64,000 nt of DNA from an uncultured Clostridia bacterium (GCA_947631445.1 CANRLN010000005.1:1-64000), one strand, 5' to 3'; shown: positions 54,660 through 63,078, counted from the first letter of the stretch. Made by a program: numbers and translations. Notes: generated by a model from the sequence alone, not told the origin.

Positions 54660-56696
54660 ATGAAAAAAATACTTGCTTTTACCCTCTCACTTCTTCTTGC
54701 CTGTCAAACCTTTTCGGCTTTTGCCTTGCCTTCACAAAAGCTTGGCGATGTGGACGGTGACGGGCAATACACTTCAAGTGATGCCCTTATGATTTTAAAA
54801 TATGTTGTTGGGATAGACACTCCTAACGAACAACAATTTAAAATTGCTGATATAAACCAAAACGGCAAAATTGAAACTTTAGACGCTTTAAAAATATTAA
54901 AAATCGTTGTTGGTCTTGAACAAGCTCCAGATGATAGCGTTGTTGATAGCAGTAGTGAAAATAGCGTTATTGATAGTAGTAGCGAAAACAGCATTGTTGA
55001 TAGTAGTAGCGAAAATAGCATTGTTGATAGTAGTAGTGAAAACAGCATTGTTGATAGCAGTAGCGATATAGAAATTAATTTTCCACCAATAGAAAAGGTT
55101 AATGTTAAAACGGTTAATTTTGGTGATTTTGATAAAAGCATAAATAATGGTGAACCAATAAAGGGTGTTGATATTTCTTCTATAATTTCTCTTGAAGATG
55201 CAGGGGTTATATTCCGTGACCAAAACGGCAAACAACAGGATATTTTTAAAACCCTTGCAGAACATGGTGTAAATTATATCCGTGTGCGTGTATGGAACCG
55301 ACCCTATTCAAATGACGGCACAAGCTATGGTGGGGGAAATTGTGATGTAAACACAGCGGCGGAAATTGGCAGACGTGCAGCAGAATATAATATAAAATTG
55401 CTTGTGGATTTTCACTATTCCGACTTCTGGGCAGACCCCGCCAAACAACGTGTTCCTAAGGATTGGGAAAACTATTCGCTTGAACAGAAAAAAACCGCAA
55501 TTTACGACTACACCATACAAAGCCTTGAAACCATTGCAAACAGCGGAGCTAAAATAGGAATGGTTCAGGTTGGAAACGAAACCAACTGTAATTTCTGTGG
55601 CGAAAAGGATATGTATAAAATTTGTGAGATGTTCTCAAGCGGTTGCAAGGCGGTCAAAGACTTTGACCCCTCTGTTATGCGTGTGCTTCACTTTGCAAAC
55701 CCAAACAAAGCCGAAAATTATGAATGGTATGCAAAGGTTTTAAACGAATGTAATGTTGACTATGACGTTTTCGCAACCTCATACTATCCATATTGGCATG
55801 GCACACTTGAAAATCTTACAAATATACTTACAGAAATTGCTTATAGCTATAATAAATATGTTATGGTTGCCGAAACTTCTTATCCTTACACAAATGACGA
55901 TTGCGATGGATTTGCAAATTCTGTTTCTAAAGACAGTGATGATGTTGTTTTTAATTATGATATATCCCCACAAGGTCAAGCCGACTGCCTTTCAGACGTA
56001 TTTCAAGCAGTAGCAGATGTTGGAGAAAAGGGACTGGGCGTGTTCTATTGGGAACCCGCTTGGATTGGTCTTAACGGACTTGACCATGATAAGCAAACAG
56101 AAATTTGGGAAAAACACGGCAACGGCTGGGCAACCCAAAAAGCTATAGAATATGACCAATCGGCAAAATGGGCGGGCGGTTCTTCTTATGACAATCAAGG
56201 ACTTTTTGATTTTTATGGCAGACCGCTTGAATCCTTAAAGGTTTTTGAAAACATAACCGCTAATCCCAACCCAAACCAAAATATCAATTATTTTGATGTT
56301 CAAGAAGGCAAATATGCACTAAAAAATAAAAACAGCGGACTTTATCTTTCTTGTGACGATAACGGTAACGTTGCTCAATGGGGCGACAAAACCTATTGGG
56401 ATATAAAAAAGCAGGGTGATTACTATACACTTAGCTATTACGGCAAAAATCTTGTAATCTGTGATACAGATGATAACAACGCTTCCGTCCAGCTTTGGGA
56501 GGATAACAGTAACACTCAGCAGATTAAGTTTATTAAAAACTCTGATGATACCATTTCTATTGTATTTCTTAAAAGCGGTGGAAAATATTGCATTGATATA
56601 TTAAACCAAAGTGAATACAGCGGAGCATGGGCAACCTATAACACCTCTAACTTTAAAACATTTATGGCAAGCCAAAAGTTTGAACTTGAACAATAA
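54660..56696 (+). CDS. GH53 endo-beta-1,4-galactanase with N-terminal dockerin
   Basis: 678 aa secreted enzyme. ATG at 54660 after AAGGTGG. Signal peptide about 1-23 (AFA), then a type I dockerin (DVDGDGQYTSSD, DINQNGKIETLD), then a linker of five VDSSSEN-type repeats. The GH53 catalytic domain (about 165-535) has acid/base Glu307 in QVGNETN and nucleophile Glu405 in VAETSYPY. A C-terminal beta-trefoil or ricin-like carbohydrate-binding segment (about 545-678) follows. It cleaves the beta-1,4-galactan side chains of pectin. The dockerin is N-terminal, unlike in the two GH9 enzymes. Confidence 0.94.
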   Translation: MKKILAFTLSLLLACQTFSAFALPSQKLGDVDGDGQYTSSDALMILKYVVGIDTPNEQQFKIADINQNGKIETLDALKILKIVVGLEQAPDDSVVDSSSENSVIDSSSENSIVDSSSENSIVDSSSENSIVDSSSDIEINFPPIEKVNVKTVNFGDFDKSINNGEPIKGVDISSIISLEDAGVIFRDQNGKQQDIFKTLAEHGVNYIRVRVWNRPYSNDGTSYGGGNCDVNTAAEIGRRAAEYNIKLLVDFHYSDFWADPAKQRVPKDWENYSLEQKKTAIYDYTIQSLETIANSGAKIGMVQVGNETNCNFCGEKDMYKICEMFSSGCKAVKDFDPSVMRVLHFANPNKAENYEWYAKVLNECNVDYDVFATSYYPYWHGTLENLTNILTEIAYSYNKYVMVAETSYPYTNDDCDGFANSVSKDSDDVVFNYDISPQGQADCLSDVFQAVADVGEKGLGVFYWEPAWIGLNGLDHDKQTEIWEKHGNGWATQKAIEYDQSAKWAGGSSYDNQGLFDFYGRPLESLKVFENITANPNPNQNINYFDVQEGKYALKNKNSGLYLSCDDNGNVAQWGDKTYWDIKKQGDYYTLSYYGKNLVICDTDDNNASVQLWEDNSNTQQIKFIKNSDDTISIVFLKSGGKYCIDILNQSEYSGAWATYNTSNFKTFMASQKFELEQ

Positions 56697-56713
56697 TAAA
56701 AACAACACAACAA

Positions 56714-56746
56714 AAATAATCCCCTGCCTTGGCAAGGGATTATTTT
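56714..56746. repeat. Palindromic hairpin element, copy 17
   Basis: AATAATCCC-C-TGCC-TT-GGCA-A-GGGATTATT, followed by TTTTTT on the plus strand and by T-rich sequence on the minus strand. It lies between the convergent GH53 and YfhO-type genes and probably terminates both. Confidence 0.75.
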
Positions 56747-56750
56747 TTAT

Positions 56751-59489
56751 CTATTTTGCAATATAAGGAACATATTTCATTTTTTCAATAAGTGACATTG
56801 CAACCGGCAGAATGTAGAACATAAATATTGTAGCTACAAACGCACACAGCACCATAATTCTGCTGACCTTTTCAAAAGTGCCAAACTGTTTAAGTTTGAA
56901 AAGTTTCTTATAATTAAGTGCAAATACAATCATTCCTGCAAGTCCGCAAAGGGATAATACGGCACTTAACTTAAAGCCTTTTGGAGAGGAAGTAAGCGAA
57001 ATGTTTCCGCTTCCTGCTGGCAGTTTAACCGCTACCATATCATCAAAAACAGGCTGATAATCGCATTTTTTACCATTCACCTTAAGATTATAGCAATCTT
57101 TATAGGGAATAGAAATAAGACACCATTTTTCACTGTCAAGATTATAATCGCCATATATTTTTCCACCCTTATATTTAAGTCCAAGGGTCTGGGTGTTTGC
57201 AATATTTTCTTCAAGTTTCTGTTCATCTGTGCTAAACAGATTGAAATATCTGTATTTAAAAGTTTTATTTACCACAAGTCTGACGCAAACATCTGTATCG
57301 GTAAATTCACCAAGCAACAATAATCCGTCCTTGTTGTCGGTAGGATATTCTTTGCATATCATATTTTCATTGCAATATACATCAAAAGCTCCGAAACAAT
57401 CCATGGAAAGTTCGTTGTGTGGCTGGGTGAAAACATCAAAATAAAGCTTTTGTTTTCCGTCCACATGAATATTGTAAACAATTTCGCCTGTGGTTCGGTT
57501 GCTGTTAAGTTTAACCTTCATAATATAATCTTCATTTTCGGTGTTGTCCTCATCGTCATACCAGTGTATTATCTGACAATCATTCATTGTGTCAAAATCA
57601 TATTTTGTAACAAATCCATTTTCGCCGTATACTCCTGAATAAATATATTCCTGAATATCTGCACGGTCGCTGTCATGGTCAAGGTTTTCAAACTGCGAAA
57701 GGTCGGTATTGGTCAGAATACCAAGCGGAAGAAAATTATTGTTTTCCACAAGGGTAAAACTATCATTTGAATAAATATTAGGTATTGTTTTTATTTTTGT
57801 AAGGGTATACTTGTTTGAAAAAATTGCGTCACAAAGAGAGGTTGAGCCGTTGCTTTGAGATTTAAGCCAAACGTTTGAATAGCCCATATATTGTGCCATA
57901 TACATAAAATCTTTATCGGTTATACTTGTATAGTGACTAAGGCTGTTAAACCCTATTCCACCCATCAGACAATCGTCAAAATATTTTTCCTCGCTTTTAA
58001 CACGATAAAATTCATCATCGTCTTTAGGAAGTTTTCCCGAAAGGTCGGTTATATCAGAATAGGAGGATTTAGGCGTAAGGTCGGTTACGCTTGCACAATA
58101 TACATTAAAGAAAAATGTTGCTTCGGTAAAAACAAGAAATACTAAAATTACAGAAAATACAGAAGTATTTATTTTAAATTTTCTATAAAATATAAATGCA
58201 AGTGCATATATAAGCACTGCCACAGAACAGAAGGTAAGAATACCATATAGTGCATTGTTGTTAGAATATAGACCGCCTGCACCATATGCCGCAATAGTTC
58301 CTCCGTCAGCAAGGTAATATTTGTTTGAAAATACATTACAGAAGATTGCAAGGGCAAGCAGAGCAATGCACCAAAATACGCTTACATTGCTGGTATATTT
58401 TTCTTGATTGCGTATTATATGTGGCTTTATATACAAGGCACAAAGTATTATAGAAAGGAAAATGGTAATAAAGGTATATCGACCGCTGAATGCCATATAG
58501 TCGCCGGTATGCCACATTTTATTGATAGGTTCAATAAATACAGGAACAAGCATTAAAGCATACATAATAAGCAAAAACTTTATGCGAACATTCTTTTTAT
58601 CCCCAACAAGCAAACAAATCAGCAACACGGCAGGAATAAAAGAATTAAGCAGGATAAGAGGGAGAATGGTTGGAATATCCGAAATAAATTTTATACTCTG
58701 CATATTTTCAATAAAGTTTTTGGTTCGCCCCGAACCTAAATATTGAATAAAGCACGGCAAAAGAACCACCGCCGCTGTTACCCCAGAAATTATTGATGAG
58801 ATAACAAAAAGGGTGGAAGTGCCGTGGGTTTTAGTTTTTTTATAGGCAATAAAAAGACCCATAAACAAAATTGCAAAGAACACAAGCATATATCCCAAAT
58901 AGAAATTAAGTATAAGACAAACACTAAGGGTTATCATATACATAATTGGCTTTTTCTTACGCATAAGTCGGTCGAATCCAAGCATCAAAAGTGGGAACAT
59001 ATACATAATATCCAGCCACATATGATTCTGATAGAATATAAAACCATATCCACAAAAAGCATACATCATTGAAAGCGGAAAAGAAAATGCAAATTTTAAT
59101 TTTGTATAACTTTTTTGCAAAAATATATTGGCGGTAAACGCTGCCGTTGCCATTTTAAGGGCAATAAGAACGTTCATAAAACAATACATATCCTCGTTTT
59201 TAACAAGCAAAGTTAAAAGCGTAAAGGGACTTGCCATATAGTAAAAAATAACACCCCACATATTCATTCCAGCTGCATTCTGCATATTAAGAAATATTCC
59301 CTGATTGCCCTTGAATATATCTTTCAGCTGCATATAAAGTGGAACGGATTGCTGACGTAAATCGCACCATGCAATAGTTTTGTCGCCAAACGGATACATT
59401 TCCACAAAACTGAAGCACCAGCCCAACAGAACCAGCACAGCAACAGGCGGAAGTATGTAGCCGAGTACTTTTTTCAGCTTTTCATTCAT
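56751..59489 (-). CDS. YfhO-family membrane protein
   Basis: 912 aa. About a dozen membrane helices in the first 470 residues with a glycosyltransferase C-like layout, an extracytoplasmic beta-rich domain (about 480-840) and one or two C-terminal helices. The N-terminal motif WCDLRQQSVPLYMQLKDIF fits the YfhO family. In Bacillus and Listeria, YfhO-type proteins take part in glycosylating lipoteichoic acid. The substrate here is not known. Ribosome binding site AAGGAG; own promoter. Confidence 0.88.
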   Translation of the reverse strand: MNEKLKKVLGYILPPVAVLVLLGWCFSFVEMYPFGDKTIAWCDLRQQSVPLYMQLKDIFKGNQGIFLNMQNAAGMNMWGVIFYYMASPFTLLTLLVKNEDMYCFMNVLIALKMATAAFTANIFLQKSYTKLKFAFSFPLSMMYAFCGYGFIFYQNHMWLDIMYMFPLLMLGFDRLMRKKKPIMYMITLSVCLILNFYLGYMLVFFAILFMGLFIAYKKTKTHGTSTLFVISSIISGVTAAVVLLPCFIQYLGSGRTKNFIENMQSIKFISDIPTILPLILLNSFIPAVLLICLLVGDKKNVRIKFLLIMYALMLVPVFIEPINKMWHTGDYMAFSGRYTFITIFLSIILCALYIKPHIIRNQEKYTSNVSVFWCIALLALAIFCNVFSNKYYLADGGTIAAYGAGGLYSNNNALYGILTFCSVAVLIYALAFIFYRKFKINTSVFSVILVFLVFTEATFFFNVYCASVTDLTPKSSYSDITDLSGKLPKDDDEFYRVKSEEKYFDDCLMGGIGFNSLSHYTSITDKDFMYMAQYMGYSNVWLKSQSNGSTSLCDAIFSNKYTLTKIKTIPNIYSNDSFTLVENNNFLPLGILTNTDLSQFENLDHDSDRADIQEYIYSGVYGENGFVTKYDFDTMNDCQIIHWYDDEDNTENEDYIMKVKLNSNRTTGEIVYNIHVDGKQKLYFDVFTQPHNELSMDCFGAFDVYCNENMICKEYPTDNKDGLLLLGEFTDTDVCVRLVVNKTFKYRYFNLFSTDEQKLEENIANTQTLGLKYKGGKIYGDYNLDSEKWCLISIPYKDCYNLKVNGKKCDYQPVFDDMVAVKLPAGSGNISLTSSPKGFKLSAVLSLCGLAGMIVFALNYKKLFKLKQFGTFEKVSRIMVLCAFVATIFMFYILPVAMSLIEKMKYVPYIAK

Positions 59490-59594
59490 TTTGATTTCTC
59501 CTTAAATTAAAATAATTTTTTTGGTATATTTTCCGCATATATCAAAGAATTATATAAGCAAACTAATATTACTTTTAATTGCCTATACTATTAA

Positions 59595-59623
59595 ATTATA
59601 CTATAATCTGCCCAAAAAGTCAA
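59595..59623 (-). promoter_or_regulatory. Promoter of the YfhO-type gene
   Basis: Minus strand TTGACT (59618-59623), 17-base spacer, TATAAT (59595-59600), leaving a leader of about 100 bases. The rest of 59490-59741 is AT-rich with nothing else visible. Confidence 0.8.
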
Positions 59624-59727
59624 TAAAAAATACAATTTTTGTTTAAATAATTAATTTTAATATTAAAAGCAATTAATATTTGTACAGGCTGTTGAAAAAT
59701 TTTTTTAAAAAAATATCCATAGCACTG

Positions 59728-59775
59728 CAAAAAAATATTATAAAATGCCCTTTGCCATTTGGCAAAGAGCATTTT
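59728..59775 (-). terminator. Terminator of folT
   Basis: AAAATGCCCTTTGCC / GGCAAAGAGCATTTT hairpin with loop ATTT and one mismatch. On the minus strand it is followed by ATAATATTTTTTT. Confidence 0.85.
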
Positions 59776-59810
59776 TGTTTTGTGGGGAGAAAAACAGTCG
59801 TTACTTGTCG

Positions 59811-60374
59811 TTATCTTTTGCAGATTTTTTCAAGTTGCCTGCAAAAAGCCTTGTTTTTTATCAAGGTGAAGATAATGTAAAACTCAAGACAACCCGTTAC
59901 AATATCCACAGGTATTCTAAGGGCAAGCACCTGAATTGGAGTATGAAAATAGATATACATACCAATGGATTTTATGGTAAGCGAACCAATAAGACGGGCA
60001 AGACCAATAGAAAATGCAATGTTAAGAAACTTGTTGTTTTTAAACAGCATCATGGAAAAAAGACCCGAGAAAAAGCCAAGACAAAAAGCCCCAAAGGTTA
60101 TAACAGGATTGATTGAATAGCCAACAATAATACAGCCGACAATATCCGCACAAGCAGCAACCGCACCTCCGACAAAAGGTCCAAAAAAGATGCCTGCCAT
60201 AAGCAGTGGCAGATTTTCAAAGCTTATTCTTATGCTGTTGCCAATATTAAAAGCAAGCATTTTGCCAAGAACAATGCTCATTGCCACGAGCAATGCCGAA
60301 ACGGTAAGCACCTTTGTGTTTCCAAGAAGCCTTAATCTTCCGAATGTTTCCTGTTTGTTTTTTGCTGAAATCAT
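59811..60374 (-). CDS. folT: Folate ECF transporter S component
   Basis: 187 aa from the ATG at 60374, which has AAAGGAGG ahead; the longer frame extends upstream into the riboswitch and is not used. Six hydrophobic segments of the ECF S-component fold. The block RISFENLPLLMAGIFFGP followed by GAVAACADIVGC matches the FolT group. It binds folate for uptake by a shared ECF module (EcfA/A'/T) encoded elsewhere. A THF riboswitch in the leader strongly supports the folate assignment. Confidence 0.9.
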   Translation of the reverse strand: MISAKNKQETFGRLRLLGNTKVLTVSALLVAMSIVLGKMLAFNIGNSIRISFENLPLLMAGIFFGPFVGGAVAACADIVGCIIVGYSINPVITFGAFCLGFFSGLFSMMLFKNNKFLNIAFSIGLARLIGSLTIKSIGMYIYFHTPIQVLALRIPVDIVTGCLEFYIIFTLIKNKAFCRQLEKICKR

Positions 60375-60387
60375 AAAAAAATACCTC

Positions 60388-60415
60388 CTTTTCCTCACCT
60401 CTATGACAAGAAAAG
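60388..60415 (-). promoter_or_regulatory. Hairpin next to the folT ribosome binding site
   Basis: CTTTTCTT (60408-60415, read on the minus strand) can pair with AGGAAAAG (60388-60395) immediately before and partly over GGAGG of folT. It could be the expression platform that hides the ribosome binding site. Confidence 0.45.
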
Positions 60416-60444
60416 AAAGCATGATTATCTTATAGTTGTCGTAC

Positions 60445-60545
60445 GAAGCGGGATGCAAAATACGAACCGCAAGCCATTAAAAACTTTTCGTTCGACCGAC
60501 AACTCCCCGTTCGGTCAACACTTAACGAACGTATTTTTACTCTTC
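60445..60545 (-). ncRNA. THF (tetrahydrofolate) riboswitch
   Basis: The roughly 100-base leader element matches the known class: P1 GAAG / CTTC, AGAGTA, P2 AAAATACG / CGTATTTT, the conserved CGTTAAGTG, P3 TTGACCG / CGGTCGA, the GGGGAGTTGTC loop, ACGAA, and the conserved TGCATCC before the 3' P1 strand. THF riboswitches usually repress folate transport or synthesis genes when folate is bound. Here it precedes folT. An 8-base segment just downstream (CGACAACT) is complementary to AGTTGTCG in the core and could form the alternative fold. Confidence 0.88.
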
Positions 60546-60576
60546 TGCCGGCATTAAAGATTTTACCGACAAGTTT

Positions 60577-60605
60577 ATTATAACATATATTTTAATGCTT
60601 GTCAA
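60577..60605 (-). promoter_or_regulatory. Promoter of the THF riboswitch-folT transcript
   Basis: Minus strand TTGACA (60600-60605), 17-base spacer, TATAAT (60577-60582). Confidence 0.88.
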
Positions 60606-60703
60606 CTGTCGATTTAAAATAATTATTCTGCAAACAAAAAAATATTTAAGTAATAATGCACAATCTACAAATTTTTTTAATAAAAAATATATTTCAAAAT
60701 GAC

Positions 60704-60732
60704 TTGACAATATATTTATTATATGTTATAAT
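60704..60732 (+). promoter_or_regulatory. Promoter of the DUF5662 gene
   Basis: TTGACA (60704-60709), 17-base spacer, TATAAT (60727-60732), about 38 bases before the start. Confidence 0.85.
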
Positions 60733-60769
60733 AAATATATAAATAATAAATGATATGAAAGGAAAAATC

Positions 60770-61294
60770 ATGAATATCATAGGTCATTTTAAAACCATTA
60801 CAACCCACCGTCATGGTGTTATAAAAAATTGTTTCAAAGCAGGAATAGGCTTTCAGGGGCTTTTTCACGACCTCTCTAAATATATGCCATCAGAATTTAT
60901 ACCCGGAGCTTTATACTATCAAGGCAACCGCAGCCCGAATGAAAAGGAAAGAGAACTCTTTGGCTACTCTCATGCGTGGTTGCACCACAAGGGCAGAAAC
61001 AAGCATCATTTTGAGTATTGGTGCGATTATAATACCAAAACCAAACTTATGGAACCTGTCAAAATGCCTCTTAAATATGTAAAAGAAATGTTTTGTGATA
61101 GAGTGGCTGCAAGCAAAATTTATATGAAAGAAAACTATACCAATTCTTCCGCACTTGAATATTTTTTAAGGTCAAAGTCAAAGCGTAAAATTCACCCCGA
61201 AACCTCTCATCTTATTGAAAAAATGCTTAGAATACTTGCAAAATACGGAGAAAAAACCGCATTTTATTATGTAAAACATTTAAAGGAATATTAA
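60770..61294 (+). CDS. DUF5662 family protein
   Basis: 174 aa. GAAAGGA fits the ATG at 60770; another ATG five codons earlier overlaps that site. Rich in histidine motifs: THRHGV, LFHDLSKYMPSEF and HAWLHHKGRNKHHFEYW. These resemble metal-binding HD-type layouts, which is the basis for the DUF5662 assignment; no activity is known to me. Helical throughout, cytosolic. Followed after 4 bases by a small membrane protein gene. Confidence 0.8.
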   Translation: MNIIGHFKTITTHRHGVIKNCFKAGIGFQGLFHDLSKYMPSEFIPGALYYQGNRSPNEKERELFGYSHAWLHHKGRNKHHFEYWCDYNTKTKLMEPVKMPLKYVKEMFCDRVAASKIYMKENYTNSSALEYFLRSKSKRKIHPETSHLIEKMLRILAKYGEKTAFYYVKHLKEY

Positions 61295-61298
61295 AATT

Positions 61299-61706
61299 AT
61301 GAAAGTAAAATTCACTAAAATCATACTGGGAGTATTTATACTATCCTATCTTGCCTTTTTGTTTGTTCCAAACATCGGCATATACTATACACACAACTAT
61401 ATAAACTCTACCATTTTGGGTTCGTTTTTTTCTTATAAGCTTGGGGGAATAGTTCTTCCGGGGATTGCATTTCCAGTTGCACTTATACTAAACCAATTGG
61501 TTCATTTTATTGAGGATAAACAGAAATATTCTTCTCTTATAACCGTGTGGTGTTTGCTTTGTATTTCGGGCGGAATAATTTTAAGCTTTGTTCCTGAAAA
61601 ATTCTGCTATGATATTTTAAACTATATAATACCATTTTTGTACTTTTTCTCCTGCACTTCAATACTAATACTTAATCTTTCCTATCGCAAAAAAGAAAAA
61701 CAATAA
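61299..61706 (+). CDS. Small four-helix membrane protein
   Basis: 135 aa with four hydrophobic segments (near 8-25, 42-62, 78-97 and 105-125) and a Lys-rich C terminus. Starts 4 bases after the DUF5662 stop with AAAGGAA ahead, so it is co-transcribed and probably coupled. I do not recognise the family. Confidence 0.75.
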   Translation: MKVKFTKIILGVFILSYLAFLFVPNIGIYYTHNYINSTILGSFFSYKLGGIVLPGIAFPVALILNQLVHFIEDKQKYSSLITVWCLLCISGGIILSFVPEKFCYDILNYIIPFLYFFSCTSILILNLSYRKKEKQ

Positions 61707-61730
61707 TATATTTTTATAAATTATAAAAGC

Positions 61731-61767
61731 TGCCGCATAGTTGCATAATGCGGCAGTCTTTTTTTGA
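61731..61767 (+). terminator. Terminator of the DUF5662 operon
   Basis: CTGCCGCAT (61731-61739) / ATGCGGCAG (61749-61757) followed by TCTTTTTTTG. Confidence 0.9.
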
Positions 61768-61799
61768 AATTCAAAGGGATTTGATTTTAAATTATTAAA

Positions 61800-62201
61800 C
61801 TATTTAAGCTGTTCACCTGCTTTTCTTGCATTTTCAAGGTCGGCATCGCTCGGAGTTTCATTTACAATAATTCCATCGCAAACAAGAACAGCTCCATCAT
61901 TTTTGGCTCTTTCCTGCCAGTTTCTCATCCATTCGCCGTCGCCCCAGCCGTAAGAACCAAACAAAATCAATTTCTTGCCCGAAAGCTTGCTTTCAATTCC
62001 TGCAAAAAACGGTTCAAATTCGCTGTCCTCAAGCTCCTCTGCTCCCATTGCAGGGCAACCGAGAGCAAGGGCATCAAATTCAGCTACATCTGAGCTAAAA
62101 TCGCTTACATTTGTTGCCTCAACTCCTGCACCCTCTGCAATAGCCTGTGCAATCTGTTCGGTGTTTCCCGAACCGCTCCAATAAACAACCGCTGTTTTCA
62201 T
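61800..62201 (-). CDS. Flavodoxin
   Basis: 133 aa, short-chain flavodoxin. The FMN phosphate loop WSGSGNTEQIA (residues 8-18) and the second FMN loop FGSYGWGDGEW are clear. A small electron carrier that replaces ferredoxin when iron is scarce. Third gene of a minus-strand operon with DUF2325 and DUF3793 genes whose promoter carries DtxR/IdeR-like boxes, which fits an iron-limitation response. Ribosome binding site GAGGAGG. Confidence 0.92.
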   Translation of the reverse strand: MKTAVVYWSGSGNTEQIAQAIAEGAGVEATNVSDFSSDVAEFDALALGCPAMGAEELEDSEFEPFFAGIESKLSGKKLILFGSYGWGDGEWMRNWQERAKNDGAVLVCDGIIVNETPSDADLENARKAGEQLK

Positions 62202-62227
62202 AACAAAACAACCTCCTCAATTATATA

Positions 62228-62788
62228 TTAATAAAATTCTGCTAAAAAATCAAGACTTTGGTCAAGACCAAGCGTTTTGGGCAGAATTTTTCTGCATTTG
62301 GTAATCTCATCAAAAAGCTGTTTTCTGGAATTTAAATCGGCATATACTTTCCAATAACCGCTATAAATATAGTTTTCGCCGGAATTTTGTATAAATCCCG
62401 AAACGTCCTGCGGAGGATAACCTAAAAACAAACCGATTTCATGCGGAAAATCTTTATTTTGTTTAAGCCTTGATTTCAGCTTTTCAATCATTGCAGAGGT
62501 AGTAAATTCACTATATCCACAAGCTTTGAGAATTTTTAGCGAATTTTTATCCCCAAGGTTCTGCACAAGCTTTTTTCTGCTATACACATAAATAAGACTG
62601 CTGTTTTTATCCTCTCTTAAAACAGTAAGGTCAAGTTGTCTTTTTTTTAAAACGCTTTTAACCTGTTTTAAATCCTGCTCAAAATTAGGATAATCTTTAT
62701 TTTTTATGGTAAAAATATTTCCTGCCATAACCCCCGCAAGGGTGGAAGTGCAGAATACAATTATTCTGCTTTCAAGAGATGTTGTCAT
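62228..62788 (-). CDS. DUF3793 family protein
   Basis: 186 aa cytosolic protein. The motif FPHEIGLFLGYPPQDVSGFI is characteristic of DUF3793. Its start overlaps the DUF2325 stop (ATGA), and it is followed after 26 bases by flavodoxin. Function unknown; the repeated association with DUF2325 and flavodoxin suggests a role in redox or metal stress. Confidence 0.85.
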   Translation of the reverse strand: MTTSLESRIIVFCTSTLAGVMAGNIFTIKNKDYPNFEQDLKQVKSVLKKRQLDLTVLREDKNSSLIYVYSRKKLVQNLGDKNSLKILKACGYSEFTTSAMIEKLKSRLKQNKDFPHEIGLFLGYPPQDVSGFIQNSGENYIYSGYWKVYADLNSRKQLFDEITKCRKILPKTLGLDQSLDFLAEFY

Positions 62789-63078
62789 GCTTCATTCTCC
62801 TTAACAAAATCGTTTAAAATTTCTTTAAGTGCATGGGCGGAACTGGAATGGGAATGTTTTATAACCGCAAAGGTTTTTTTCGCCTGTTCGGTAGCACTTA
62901 TCGCCATTTTGTGAGAAACTGTTGAGGTAAAAAGTATCATAAGGTCGGGACTTCCTATCTGAGATTTAAAATTTCCGGGAATTTGGGTAAACACTTTCGG
63001 CTTACATTTATATTGCTTGCAAATCTGCTTATAATGAGAAACCATTCGGTCGTGACCGCCTACTATAACAACACTCAT
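62785..63078 (-). CDS. DUF2325 family protein
   Basis: 97 aa. Starts VVIVGGHDRMVSHYKQICK, the usual DUF2325 opening, with a Rossmann-like alternation and a HSHSSS segment near the end. First gene of the operon with DUF3793 and flavodoxin. Ribosome binding site AAAGGA. Biochemical function unknown. Confidence 0.87.
   Translation of the reverse strand: MSVVIVGGHDRMVSHYKQICKQYKCKPKVFTQIPGNFKSQIGSPDLMILFTSTVSHKMAISATEQAKKTFAVIKHSHSSSAHALKEILNDFVKENEA

Noticed and set aside
54704-55231. Hydrophobic Leu-Ser repeat frame on the minus strand
   Set aside because: It is the antisense of the DSSSEN linker repeats in the GH53 gene; the repeat creates the open frame by chance.
12408-56746. Recurring GC-rich palindromes as a CRISPR array
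   Set aside because: Copies are hundreds to thousands of bases apart, arms vary with compensation, and there are no regular spacers or cas genes.
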